A stretch of DNA of 64,000 bases from Aplysia californica (Eukaryota > Mollusca > Gastropoda > Aplysiida > Aplysiidae): positions 2,768,499-2,832,498 of the forward strand of contig NW_004797276.1 in the NCBI RefSeq assembly GCF_000002075.1. The letters run 5' to 3'. The notes beneath the pieces were generated by a model that was given only the letters and a program-made list of their open reading frames with translations, made no database searches and was not told the origin of the DNA. Made by a program: the position numbers and the translations under genes. Positions within the stretch are counted from its first letter, which is position 1. Every line of letters starts with the position of its first letter. Shown in pieces: positions 13,301 to 25,300 of the stretch.

Positions 13301-16300
13301 CCGAAGGAAATATTATAAATGCAAGAAATTGCAGGATATTTTCTCCGTCGTTGTTCCCAGCAGAATTTTAAATTTTATAAAGGCCATTGGCCTTTATGGC
13401 GAGTTGTAAAGTGAATCTGATATTATTTAAAATTTTTATTGTTACTTAAAAGTTGTTTTAGATCACAAATGTATTTACACCGAATTTGAATATTTTAACT
13501 TTTTAGCATTTTAAAGTAAATTAGTTACCAGTCGTGAAGTGAACTTTCGCAGAGGTGAACAACTTGTGTTTCGCGCGCTCATATGACCTTAGCAGTTGCG
13601 AGCGCCGTAAAACCTTATACTATACATACATACAGCATTTTTAAAACAAATCCAGAAACCAGAAACAAATTCCAAAACAACGAAAAACTCATCAAACCCT
13701 TCGGCCTCAGAATCCTTGAGGACCTCAAAAACTTAAACTTTTCCAAACAAGACATCCAACAAATTCTTTTCCCCGACCTCCCTCCGTGGCACCTCACCAA
13801 GGCAAAAGTAGACTTACAGCTGACCACACACAACAAACAAAGCACAAACACCAAAACTTTTCAAGCAGAATACAAAAAACTAATAGATAAATACCCCGGT
13901 GCGGAGCTCATCTTCACGGATGGCTCCAAAAAAGACAATGAAGTGGGCGCCGCAGCCCTATCTTCCAACAGTACACACCAGAGTAGACTCCATCTTGAAG
14001 CCTCCATTTTCTTCGCGGAGGCCACTGCCATTGACATGGCACTGGACTCTGTAGAAAATTCTCCTAACAAATCTTTCCTTATCCTTTCTGACTCTCTGTC
14101 TTGCATCACCTCACTCACAAACTACACACTCTTACACCCAAAAATAGTTAGGCTACACACTATCCGAAACAGGAAAAAACATCATGTTCGCATGGATACC
14201 CAGCCATGTGGGCATCCGAGGAAACGAGCAGGTAGACGACCTGGCGAAGAAAGCTTCATCCCTTCTGCTGGGATCAACGACAAACACTCTCCCACAGACT
14301 GACTTTAGAAATAAAGTCAAAAAGTACACCTCCAGTCTGTGGGAGAGCCACTGGGGAAACCAGAAAAATAATAAACTATATGAAATAAAACCCAAACTAG
14401 AACAGCGAAATCCTTCGGACCTCTCCAGAAGAGACGAAGTCATTTTTACTCGATTGCGCATCGGACACACGGCCCTGACCCACAAATACCTCCTACAGGG
14501 AGATGAGAAGCCGTTCTGTGTCGGATGCGACACAGATTTTACCATTAGACACATTTTAACAGAATGTCTAGACTTTGGAGAGATCCGAAGGAAATATTAT
14601 AAATGCAAGAAATTGCAGGATATTTTTTCCGTCGTTGTTCCCAGCAGAATTTTAAATTTTATAAAGGCCATTGGCCTTTATGGCGAGTTGTAGAGTGAAT
14701 TTGATATTATTTAAAATTTTTATTGTTACTTAAAAGAGTTGTTTTAAACCACAAATGTATTTACACCGAATTTAAATATTTTAACTTTTTAGCATTTTAA
14801 AGTAAATTAGTTAACCAGTCGTGAAGTGAACTTTTGCAAAGATGAACAACTTGTGTTTCGCGCGCTCATATGACCTTAGCAGTTGCGAGCGCTGTAAAAC
14901 CTTATACTATACATACATACATGTCCCGAATTTCCCAGGACTGTTCCGAATTTGGCAATCAAGAACTAAAGAACCTTATCATGTGCCCTCTATCAAAACC
15001 AGTCCCACTTTGTGTAGTTTTAATCTTTGTTGGGTAATCTGATGTTAAATTTTTGAGTGTCCCTGATTGGGTTTTGAAAAAGTTGGCAAGCCTGTAATCA
15101 GTCATCAGTTAATGGAAAAATGCTGTGTATTCCTGGCCACATTTCTCAGCTGTTTGTGTGAGGATGTGAATGAACCTGTACATACAATGGACTGGAAGAC
15201 TCTTTTTGCTCTCTGTGCTACCAATGAACATCAGTTTTATTATTGAATAACTTTTTAATGTTCCCTGTTTTATTTAATATGACTGAGTGTCATAGAATCA
15301 GTTGCTCAAGAGGATAAGGAGCATTCACTATGTACCCATTTTTGTCCTTGTTTATTTCTGTCCCAGGTAACGGACACTGATTTATATTTTCTGGCTATTG
15401 TATTTTTGCACAACTTGAAAGGTATTTTGGGCATGGTTCAATAGGTTACTTATTGTGCTAGCTTTATTTTGTTTGTTTACATTATTCTTTGCTGGATAGG
15501 TCCAGTAATGGTCCGTTCCTATTAAGTTGTGGGGTAGGCACTCCCTTTATATATATTAAAAGAAGTCAGAGGGATTCAGGCCTCTTATTTTGTGATATTG
15601 TGTGGGTCAGAACCCTTTTGTACCCTGGTCCCCTAAGCCTGCAGGGCCCTGCACCTGAGCTGTCTAGGTAAAATGCCTGAATTTATGATTTATGCTATAT
15701 CACACGGAGACATGTTTTTAGTGTGCCAAAAGTTGAATGTGGTCCAGGCACATTTTACCACATTTCTCCTGCTCGTAGGGCGAGGCCTTAGAAACAATAA
15801 AAATGTGCCCACTGACTCAGTCTTTCTTCTATGATATTCTGTTTTGTTTCTTGTGCAGAGTTGTCCACAGCACCTCTGATGAATTCTTCTCCGCTGTTGA
15901 GAGAGAGAATTCAGGCATGCTCTGTCGCTGGAGGGGAGAGCTTTATTTAGAGCTGCATAATGGAACATATACCACCTGGGCACAGGTATTTAGGAGAGGA
16001 TGAGTGAGCTGATGGGTTTTTTTGGTTGCGTCTTTGTGTACCTGTTGTCTTCTCTGTCATTTCGAAGACAAAGCACAGAGTGTGTTGATTAGATTTTTAA
16101 GAAAGAAAAGAAAATAAAGACCAAAGAGATACCTCATATAATAAATTGTATCCGGTGAAAGTAAATTCCCCCCTTTCTATTCTTTAAATAATTTTTGAAT
16201 ATCTTCTGAGTGTGGTTTCTTGGTGATCCACATGTGGCCTTTCAGAGAGTGGAGACCCCGTATGTGCAGAATAGGTCTATTAAGTTCTGAATGGAGGGTT

Positions 16301-19300
16301 TAAGTTTATCTTACCATACATACCTCCTGCTTGTCTGAGCTTAGAATAAATGGTCGCTTTTAAGCACAAGGGGGCTATCCCAAAAAATGCTGTTTTGAGA
16401 AAATAGAAGTTAAAGTTTTTGGACTCTTCTTCAGTTTCTATAAAAGGCAAGAAGAGTTTTCTCTATAGCCAAACAAATATGCTCACCAATGAAGCCAAAC
16501 TTCTTCTATAGATAGGGCATTGCCCACTTTTGGTGTAGGTCAAGATTTCTGGGAACCCCCGAAATCTGGGTTAGCCCACTTGTCCTTAAAAGCGACCAAA
16601 TATCTGTATCTTAGTTACAGCTGCAACTCGTGCTAATGCTCACAGGAAAACTAGCATGGATTTGTTGTTTGGATAACATTAAAGAAAACAATTGATCATT
16701 TTATAATCTATGGAAATTTTTCCTCTTCTCTCATACCTCATCTCACCGATGTCTGGAAAGGTAAAAAAGTACAACAGGAAATGTGAGGTGTGGCTGAGAG
16801 ATTTGGAACTGCTGGCCACGCTGGCATGTCAGAGGAATCCCAGCTATCAGTACCCGTGGATCCAGCTGGACCGGCTGTGGAAATTGCTTCTGCTCAATCA
16901 GTTTCATGACGTTCTCCCTGGGACGTCCATCACACTGGTCAGTCTTTTCTTTTCATGCAATAATGGTAATGATAATAATAGTCATAAAAATAATAATGAT
17001 AGTAATAGTGATAGTTATGATAATAACACTGATAGTTAAAATAATAATGATGATAGTTATGATAATTATAATGATAGTATTAATAATTATGATAGTGATA
17101 ATAATAAAGATAATTATACTATTATAAAAATAATAATAACAATAATAATGACGATAATTATTATAAAGATAATAATAATGGTGATAACAATGAGAAAGAT
17201 AATAATAGCATTTGTATAGCACAATTCCCGTCAACAGCAAGTTGTACCATGTGTTTTACTATTTATATTATTACCTCAAGAAAACTGATAGCATTCCAAA
17301 AAAATCTCAACTTCCAGGAAAAGAAAAATACAACCCTCCCCCTCCAACCCATTTTGCACACATTTGCTTTCTTGTTTACATAGCTTTCTACTCATTGATC
17401 TTTGTATTATGGTTATGGCATTTAGGATCCACTGAGCTTTAACAAGTTCTTTTAGTTAATGCTATAGTAACTGTACTGTCAATGTGTGCCCTCTTTCATA
17501 ATATGTTAATGTGTGTAAATTTGTGTGTATGTGTGTTTGTGTTTAAGTTTACTAAGCGTTTTACGGCACTTGCAACACAATTAGGTCATATAAGTGCCAA
17601 AGATTAGAGATGTTACAAGACAGTAACAAACATAAAAAAGAAAGAGGAGAGATAATGACGATAGTTTTTTTTAATAGGAAAGAAGGAGCAAACCACATCA
17701 GAGCACCCGCCAACCACCCACGTGTGTGTGTATGTGTGTGTGTGAGTGTGTTTGTGTGTGTGTGTGTGTTTAGAGTTAGTGGTAAAGGGGGGTAAGTATA
17801 AAGTCCACAATTTTCTTCCACTTTGTCTAACAGATATTGAAAATTCTGTCTTTTCTCATGTCGTTATTTTTTTATGAAAACAGTTATAGAAATTTTTATT
17901 AGTTCAGTAAATGCTGGTAATTTTTTTTCTTAATGTTTTTATTTATAGTTTGCTTCTCTATAACCCAAGTCCATGACTCAACAGTTTGATGTGGGTTATC
18001 GGTGACAGTTCAAATGTTATCTGCTTTTTCTCATTGTTTTCAGTTTTACTATTAGCTTATTTTTCTATCTTTGTTTGGCTGTCATACTGATATAATTATT
18101 ATAAACTGCAACTCAGTGACAACTTTCTCCATTTGAAAATTCCACATATATGAAAATTACAGGCTGAACTAGTGTGGGTTCATTTTGTCTGAAAGTATGC
18201 TGTATTAAATTGCATTTTTCTGTGTGGTATGATTCGTGCCTTCTTATGGAAACTATTGCATTTTTGCATGAATCAAAGATTTACATTTGAGTGAATATTT
18301 CTTTCTTTTTGTTTAAGTCAACAATTCTGTAAGAATAATATCCATGCACTTTTCATTTGTCACAGGTTTACAAAGATGCAATTGCATATTACAAAGGTGA
18401 GTGATGTGTTGCTAGCAGTAGTGAATTGAAAAAATTGCCCCATCTGGCACCCCCAGTGGGTCGGGGGGATATAAATAGACTCACTGCACCGCCAGCAGGA
18501 GGTGCAACCCCTTCACTGGCGATTTGTCGCCCATGGACATCTACGCTCAGGTGCACATGGGCGACACTTACTTTGGTGTATCGTCTGTCTTCTATCGTCT
18601 TTCTTCCTTCTTCTTTCGTCCTTCCCCGAGCTGACCGGGTAATAAAATAAAAATAGTTGGCTGTCCCATCAACAGGGGGTGTAACCCCCCCGCTGGTGGG
18701 ATGCCACTCGTACGTCACTAGCTCTCTTACGTAGGGGTGGCATCTTTTGTCCGCTCTTGCTATGTCTTCTATCCATCTATCTTTCTTTCCGATCTGTCGA
18801 CCGAAGGTCCGGTCCAGCAAAGAATAGACACCAAACCCCCGCAACGCGAGGCACCCCGTTGACCGTTGACCACTCAAACATTTCGGTATTTACAAGCCAA
18901 AATACATAAAAAATCTAGGATCCACGGACCTCCTGATACAAGTCAGTTCCAGCATTGAATCAGGCAAACTGTTGGCCTGCACCTCGTTTGGTGGCATCCC
19001 TGTATGTGTTCAGCCTCACAGGAGTCTGGACACATCCAAGGGTGTCATCAAAAGCCGAGAACTCTACGGCTGTACCGAAGAAGAAATAGTTCAGGAGGTC
19101 GATGGAATTGTCCATGCTCGTCGTATCAAAATACGGCGGGATGGCAAGGAAATCTGTACCAACACGTGGATCCTTATCTTCAACACACCCACACCACCAA
19201 CAAAATTAGACATCGCATACTTAGAACTCGAAGTTAGACCATATATACCGAAACCGATGCGCTGTTTCAACTGTCAGCGCTTCGGACACACACAGCTACG

Positions 19301-22300
19301 CTGTCGTCGTGGCGCAGCGTGTCCTCGCTGCGGCAAGGAGGGACACTGTGGGGAGACCTGCTCTGCAGATCCCTGGTGTCCAAATTGTCGACAGGGGGGT
19401 CACTCTGCATCTTCGACGGAGTGTCCGAAGTGGTGTCAGGAGAAAGCCATCCTCACACATAGGGCCCAGTACGGCGGAACGTTCGCTCAAGCAAGAGCAA
19501 CGCTATACCCAAAAGGATCGACGCCGAAGAATACAACAAAAACATATTCAGAAGTCCTGAAGACTGTCCCAGGGTCAGTAAACCCAACCCGAAAGGTCCT
19601 TCAGACAAATAGAAAGCAGAACACCTGCAAAAATCAACACTCCAGTCTGGAGACGGAGGAGGACATGGAGTCCACTTCCTCCACTCCTATCTCTCCCTCT
19701 CTCCATACGCCATCTCCCCACACCCCCTCTTCATCACCACCCTCTCAGCCATCTTCTTCATCCTCATCCCCTTCATCATCCTCACCCTTATCATTCTCAT
19801 CATCACCCCCATCATCTTCACCCACAACATCCTCCCCATCATCATCCTCACACAAATCACCACATCCTAGACCCTCATTGCTTCAACCTCCATCCCATCA
19901 TCCTTCATCCAATAAAGCCCCTCCACCCACTCCCCGCACCCGCTCCCCCTCCTCTACCCGCATCCAGGACTCCGGTCCTCCTCCCCCTCCACACTCTCCC
20001 TCAAAAAAGGCTGCGGTCCACCGTGACCGCAGCAAAACAAAACAAAGACAAAGGTCACCAACGACCAAAAAAAAATGTATCGAACCCGTGCCTTCAAAAT
20101 AAATTAAAATGGCAGTTCTTCAGTGGAACATTCGCGGTTTGCGTGCAAACCAGGCAGAACTCTCTTATCTTTTGACCTCACACACCCCAAATGTAATCTG
20201 TCTACAAGAAACTAAATTGCCAACACCCACATTCACATTAAAAAACTATCAAACTTACAACCAAATATACACCGACAACCAAATCGCCTCTGGGGGCAAC
20301 TCCATTTTAATAAATAACCAAACACTACACAGACAAATACAACTAAACACAACACTTCAAGCAGTTGCGGTCAGGGTCACCCTACACCGTCCTATAACTA
20401 TCTGTTCAATATACATCCCTCCAAATTACCCTCTATCTTTAAGAGAACTAATAAACCTCAGAGACCAGCTCCCACAACCCTTCATCATGTTGGGAGATTT
20501 TGATGCCCATAGCCCTCTTTGGGGAAATGAACCAACTGATACTAAAGGTAAAATCATAGAAGATTTCTTAATAAAAACCAGTACTAGTATTTTTAACGAC
20601 AATTCCCCAACATTTCAAAATTCAAATAACCTAAACGTTTCATCCATAGATTTAACCCTTTGTGATCCTGACCTAATTCCAGACTTTCAGTGGTCGGTCC
20701 TGGACGACCCACACGGATCGGACCACTTCCCCATCACCCTAATTCCAGACATTCCGCACCGAACTCCTATCCCAGACCGTTTCAATCTTAAAAGAGCGGA
20801 CTGGGATGGGTTTCACATGGAATGTCTGGAGAAACTCAATCCATCTCAAACACAAACACAAACTTTTGAACGATTTCATGAAACCCTTCTCGAGATCGTT
20901 CAAAAACACATACCAAAATTATCCACCAAACCCCGAAGAAATAAATGTTGGTTCACTGAAGACTGCCAAAAAGCTGTTGCGGCCAAAAAATCAGCTCTCA
21001 GGAAGTTCGTCAACCCTAAAACTAACGAAGACCTCATTAATTTCAAAATTGCGCGAGCCCAAGCACGCAGAAAAATCAGAACAGCCAAGAAAACATCTTT
21101 TCGAAATTATGTCTCAAAAATCAACAACAACACACCAATGCACAAAGTCTGGAAGATGATAAAGAAATTAAAAGGTACTAAAAAAGACACAATCAAACAC
21201 ATCCTTAAACCGAATAACTCCTTCGTAGAAACCGAAAAAACAGTTGCTGACTGTATAGCATCAACTCTCTCCAGAAATTCCTCTACCCACTATTGCAACC
21301 CTGAATTCAAAAAAGTAAAAATGTCTTCTGAAAAGACAACTGTTGATTTTACCTCTTCAAATGAAGAACACTATAATTGCAGCTTTTCTCTTAACGAATT
21401 AAAATGTAATATTGCAGAACTATCAAACACAGCTCCAGGCCCTGATCAAATACACAACGAAATCATCAAACGTCTTCCAGACGAAACACTCCTATTACTC
21501 CTTGATATTTACAATGAACTCTGGCATTCTCAACAATTTCCGAACAGTTGGCGTCTTGCCACTGTTATACCAATCCCAAAACCAGGAAAAAATCACTCTA
21601 ACCCTTCAAACTACCGTCCCATAGCCCTTACAAACTGTTTCTGTAAACTTATGGAAAAACTTATTAACAAACGTCTAATGTGGTTTCTCGAAACCTCAAA
21701 CTCCTTATCCAATTTTCAATGCGGTTTTCGCAAAAATCGCTCTACTATTGACCATCTCGTCCGACTTGAAACTTTCATTCGGGAAGCTTTCATTCGAAAA
21801 GAGCACCTTGTGGCTATTTTTTTCGACTTAGAAAAAGCATTCGACACCACATGGAAACATGGTATTCTGAAAGATCTGCATGACTTGGGCTTACGCGGAA
21901 ATCTTCCAGAATTTATACGAAACTTTTTGAAAGATCGATCATTTCAAGTAAAAGTAGGTTCAACATTATCAAATTTACACACCCAAGAAGAAGGCGTCCC
22001 CCAGGGAAGCATCTTATCGCCCATTCTTTTCGAAATCAAAATAAATTCCATCACAAAAACCCTTCAAAACAATATTGACTGCTCACTTTATGTTGACGAC
22101 TTCCTGATTTGCTATAAATCCAAATCCAAAATGGATCACATTGAACGTCAGCTTCAGCTTCAACTCCATAAACTGGAAACTTGGGCAAACGGGCACGGGT
22201 TCAAATTTTCCACAGTAAAAACAAACTGTCTACATTTTTGTCTGTCGCACAAGTGTGTGTGACAACCAGATTTATATTTGTTTGGAGAGAAAATTCCTGT

Positions 22301-25300
22301 TCAAAAACAAGCTCGTTTCCTGGGCGTAATCTTCGACAATAAACTTTCTTTCCTACCACACTTGAAAGACCTAAAGACGAGGTGCCAGAGTGCTCTCAAC
22401 GCCTTAAAAGTATTATCCAATCCTGAATGGGGAGGAGATACTGAAATACTCCTTCAACTTTACCGTTCTCTTGTCCGTTCCAGGCTGGACTATGCCAGTC
22501 CTGTTTACGGATCAGCCAGAAAGTCTTACCTTAAAATTTTAGACCCTGTTCAGAACCAAGGCCTTCGCCTTGCCCTAGGCGCTTTCCGTACTTCACCTGT
22601 AGAAAGTTTACAGGCAGAAGCACATGAACCATCTTTGGAACTTAGAAGGAAAAAACTCTCTTTGCAGTACGCTTTGAAACTTAGCTCAGTACCCCAAAAC
22701 CCAGCCCACAAATGTGTCTTTGGCCTTCCCGAAGACCTAAAAACCCTATCCTCCTTAGGAAATAAAGTAAGCCCTTTCGGAATAAGAATCCAGAACGATC
22801 TCAAAGACATTGATTTTTCTGAAGACATAATCGAGCCCTTTGCCATGTCCAGCATACCTCCATGGCATTTAACCAAACCAAACATAGATACTAGTCTTGA
22901 AAAACACAACAAAAAGTCCACAGACAAAACTACATACTTAAACTCATATAAACAGCTGATAAATAGATACCCTGAAGCAGAGAAACTTTTTACAGACGGA
23001 TCCAAAAATGACTCCTCAGTAGGAGCTGCTGCCCTTGCATCGCCACACAGCTTAAGCCTAAGGAAACTCCATCCAGAAGCTTCAGTCTACACTGCTGAGG
23101 CTACAGCTCTTGAAATGGCCCTAAATATTATAGATCAATCAACCAAGTCTACCTTCCTAATCCTTTCAGACTCTCTCTCTTGTCTGAAATCTTTAGAGCG
23201 CTCTGACACCTCCGACAACAGAATTTTGAAACTTATCATTAAACTGCATTTTCTACATCAGTCTGGAAAAACTATTACAATAGCTTGGCTTCCAAGCCAT
23301 GTAGGCATTGATGGCAACGAAGCCGTTGACCAATTTGCCAAAGAATCTCTAAAACTACCTGAAAACAAAAATAGTAAAATCCCTTTCTCTGACATGAAAC
23401 CGAAAGTAAAAGAACACATCACATCCTCCTGGTCCCAAAGTTGGAATCAACAAATACACAACAAACTCCATTACATTCAACCGAAACTTACGCCCAGGAA
23501 ACCATTTTCTCTACCACGAAAGGAAAAAGTAATTTTTACCCGACTAAAAATAGGACACACGCACGTCACGCACAAACATTTGCTCGATGGAAAGGAAGCT
23601 CCTTTTTGCGTGGCGTGCAACACAGATTTCACAGTTCGGCACTTCCTAATGGAATGTGTCGACTTTAATTATGTCCGTGATAAATATTTTAAATGTAAAG
23701 ATATTAAGACCCTTTTTAACATCATAGAACCTAGAAGAATTTTAAGTTTTATAAAAGAAATTGGACTGTTTAATAAAATGTGAAAATATATAGTGTCGTT
23801 GTCGGTGTATGTATATATACGGTGTATGTATATATACGGTGTATATATACATACGGTGTATATATACATACACTGAAATTTGTATTGTATATACAAATGT
23901 AAATAAGCCTTTTCCATATTTACAAAAAAAATTTATAAATGTTTGTTCGTCTTTTTAGCATAATAGAAATAGTGTGATCGTTTGCGGTTGCGAGCTCCGA
24001 AAGACTCTTTATTAAAAACACGTCTGATTTTGTAGCGGTGAAACCTGATGGCGCTTAAATGACCAAAATTGTGTCGATAGTGCCGTAAAACATCTACCCA
24101 ATCAATCAATCAATCAATGCCCCATCTGGATCAAAATAAACTGCTCTTCTTGTGGTATGCATTTGATGCTACACTGTTAGTAAGTGATGATATGGGGGTT
24201 TTTTCATTGCTGTCTCGACATGTATGTAATTAATATGTGGTTGAGATATTTCTTTATGTTGTTGAACTGGTTTTCTTTGTTATGTGAAATGTTTTATCTT
24301 GTGTGATGAAGTATTATGCTCAGTGGTCATGTTATCGATATAATAAAGCACTCAGAGCTTACACTCAGAGTGCTAAATAAGTGCAATCTATCATTATTTT
24401 TTTTACTTGACAGAAATATGAGAAAAAAGAATGAGTAAAGCTATCATTAACAAAATAGGGGTCGCAACAAGTGGAATCAGGCGCTCGTCAATTTTGGGGC
24501 ATATAGAGTTATTGGTCTTATCTTAAAGCCTGTCCATTTGCCTTGCTTTTGATGAAAAAAGTAGGCTATTCATTTATCTTGGATACAAGTCAAGATATTG
24601 ACGATTGGAAGATTTGGGAGTCGCCTGGTTTCAGAGGTAAAATTAGCAAGATAATGGGCGCCAAAGTTGAGTTATTTCCTTAGCTTGAGAGTCCATGGAA
24701 ACTAAAAATTTACATCTTTTATGCCTTTAATCACATTTTTCAGTTATGTCCACACAGAAATGTGCTCTTTAAAGGGTATTAAAGGTGTTGGGCTAAAAAA
24801 CAAAAATTAGACAAAAATTTCCAAACCTGCGGAAAGGTGCCAGTTTCTTGACTTTCATTATTTTGACAAGCGCCTGATTTCATTACACTGCCTCACATAT
24901 TGTTTTTTGAAGAGTATAAGCAAATAATCTGAACTCCTTTCTTGTTTTGCAGACATATTTTATTTATTTGACAATTTACAAATAAAAATGTTTTTATACA
25001 TATATTTAGGAGTTTAATGGGGTTTTCTAATTTTTTTAAACCCAGACATTGAGCAGGTTGTCAACCGTGAGATTCATAGAGCTGCAAATGCCTGCGTTTT
25101 GAACTCAGTGAGTATTTTTTCTGTTTCTCTGTTTATTTTTATCAAACTAAATGTCTGGGCCTTGACCTCTGTCTATTGTGCTTGAGGTTGTGAAGTTTTT
25201 CTTTTTCCACCTTTTGTTGTGCGAGTAATCAGAGGGCTGGACCCCCCCCCCCCAGAGCAGTGCTACTGACTGAAGTGTCTTTAGGCCATTCCCAAAGGGT

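Larger units (their letters stand above)
7659..13632 (+). mobile_element. LINE-A, full-length I-group non-LTR retrotransposon, decayed
   Basis: About 6 kb: structured 5' UTR, ORF1 (zinc knuckles), ORF2 (endonuclease, reverse transcriptase, RNase H), AT-rich 3' UTR, terminal stem-loop (13575-13605) and a TATAC/ATAC tail. Its first bases (ACCCCCAGTGGGTCGGGGGG) equal those of LINE-B, so both start at the true 5' end. The RNase H domain and short-repeat tail instead of poly(A) place it in the I superfamily (I/Nimb-like); the exact clade is inferred. It lies in a MAN2C1 intron in sense orientation. Confidence 0.92.
18448..24117 (+). mobile_element. LINE-B, full-length I-group non-LTR retrotransposon, near-intact
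   Basis: 5.7 kb with a 12-bp target duplication. 5' UTR hairpin modules (two in tandem), ORF1, ORF2, a 3' UTR with TATATAC-rich tandem repeats (about 23795-23895), a terminal stem-loop GGCGCT (24050-24055) with AGTGCC (24079-24084), GTAAAAC and an (AATC)n tail. It belongs to the same clade as LINE-A but its 3' UTR is largely different. ORF2 is interrupted by a single stop codon, so the insertion looks young. Confidence 0.93.

Noticed and set aside
16906-17240. Open frames rich in Ile/Asn or Tyr/His
   Set aside because: Translations of the GAT/AAT microsatellite.
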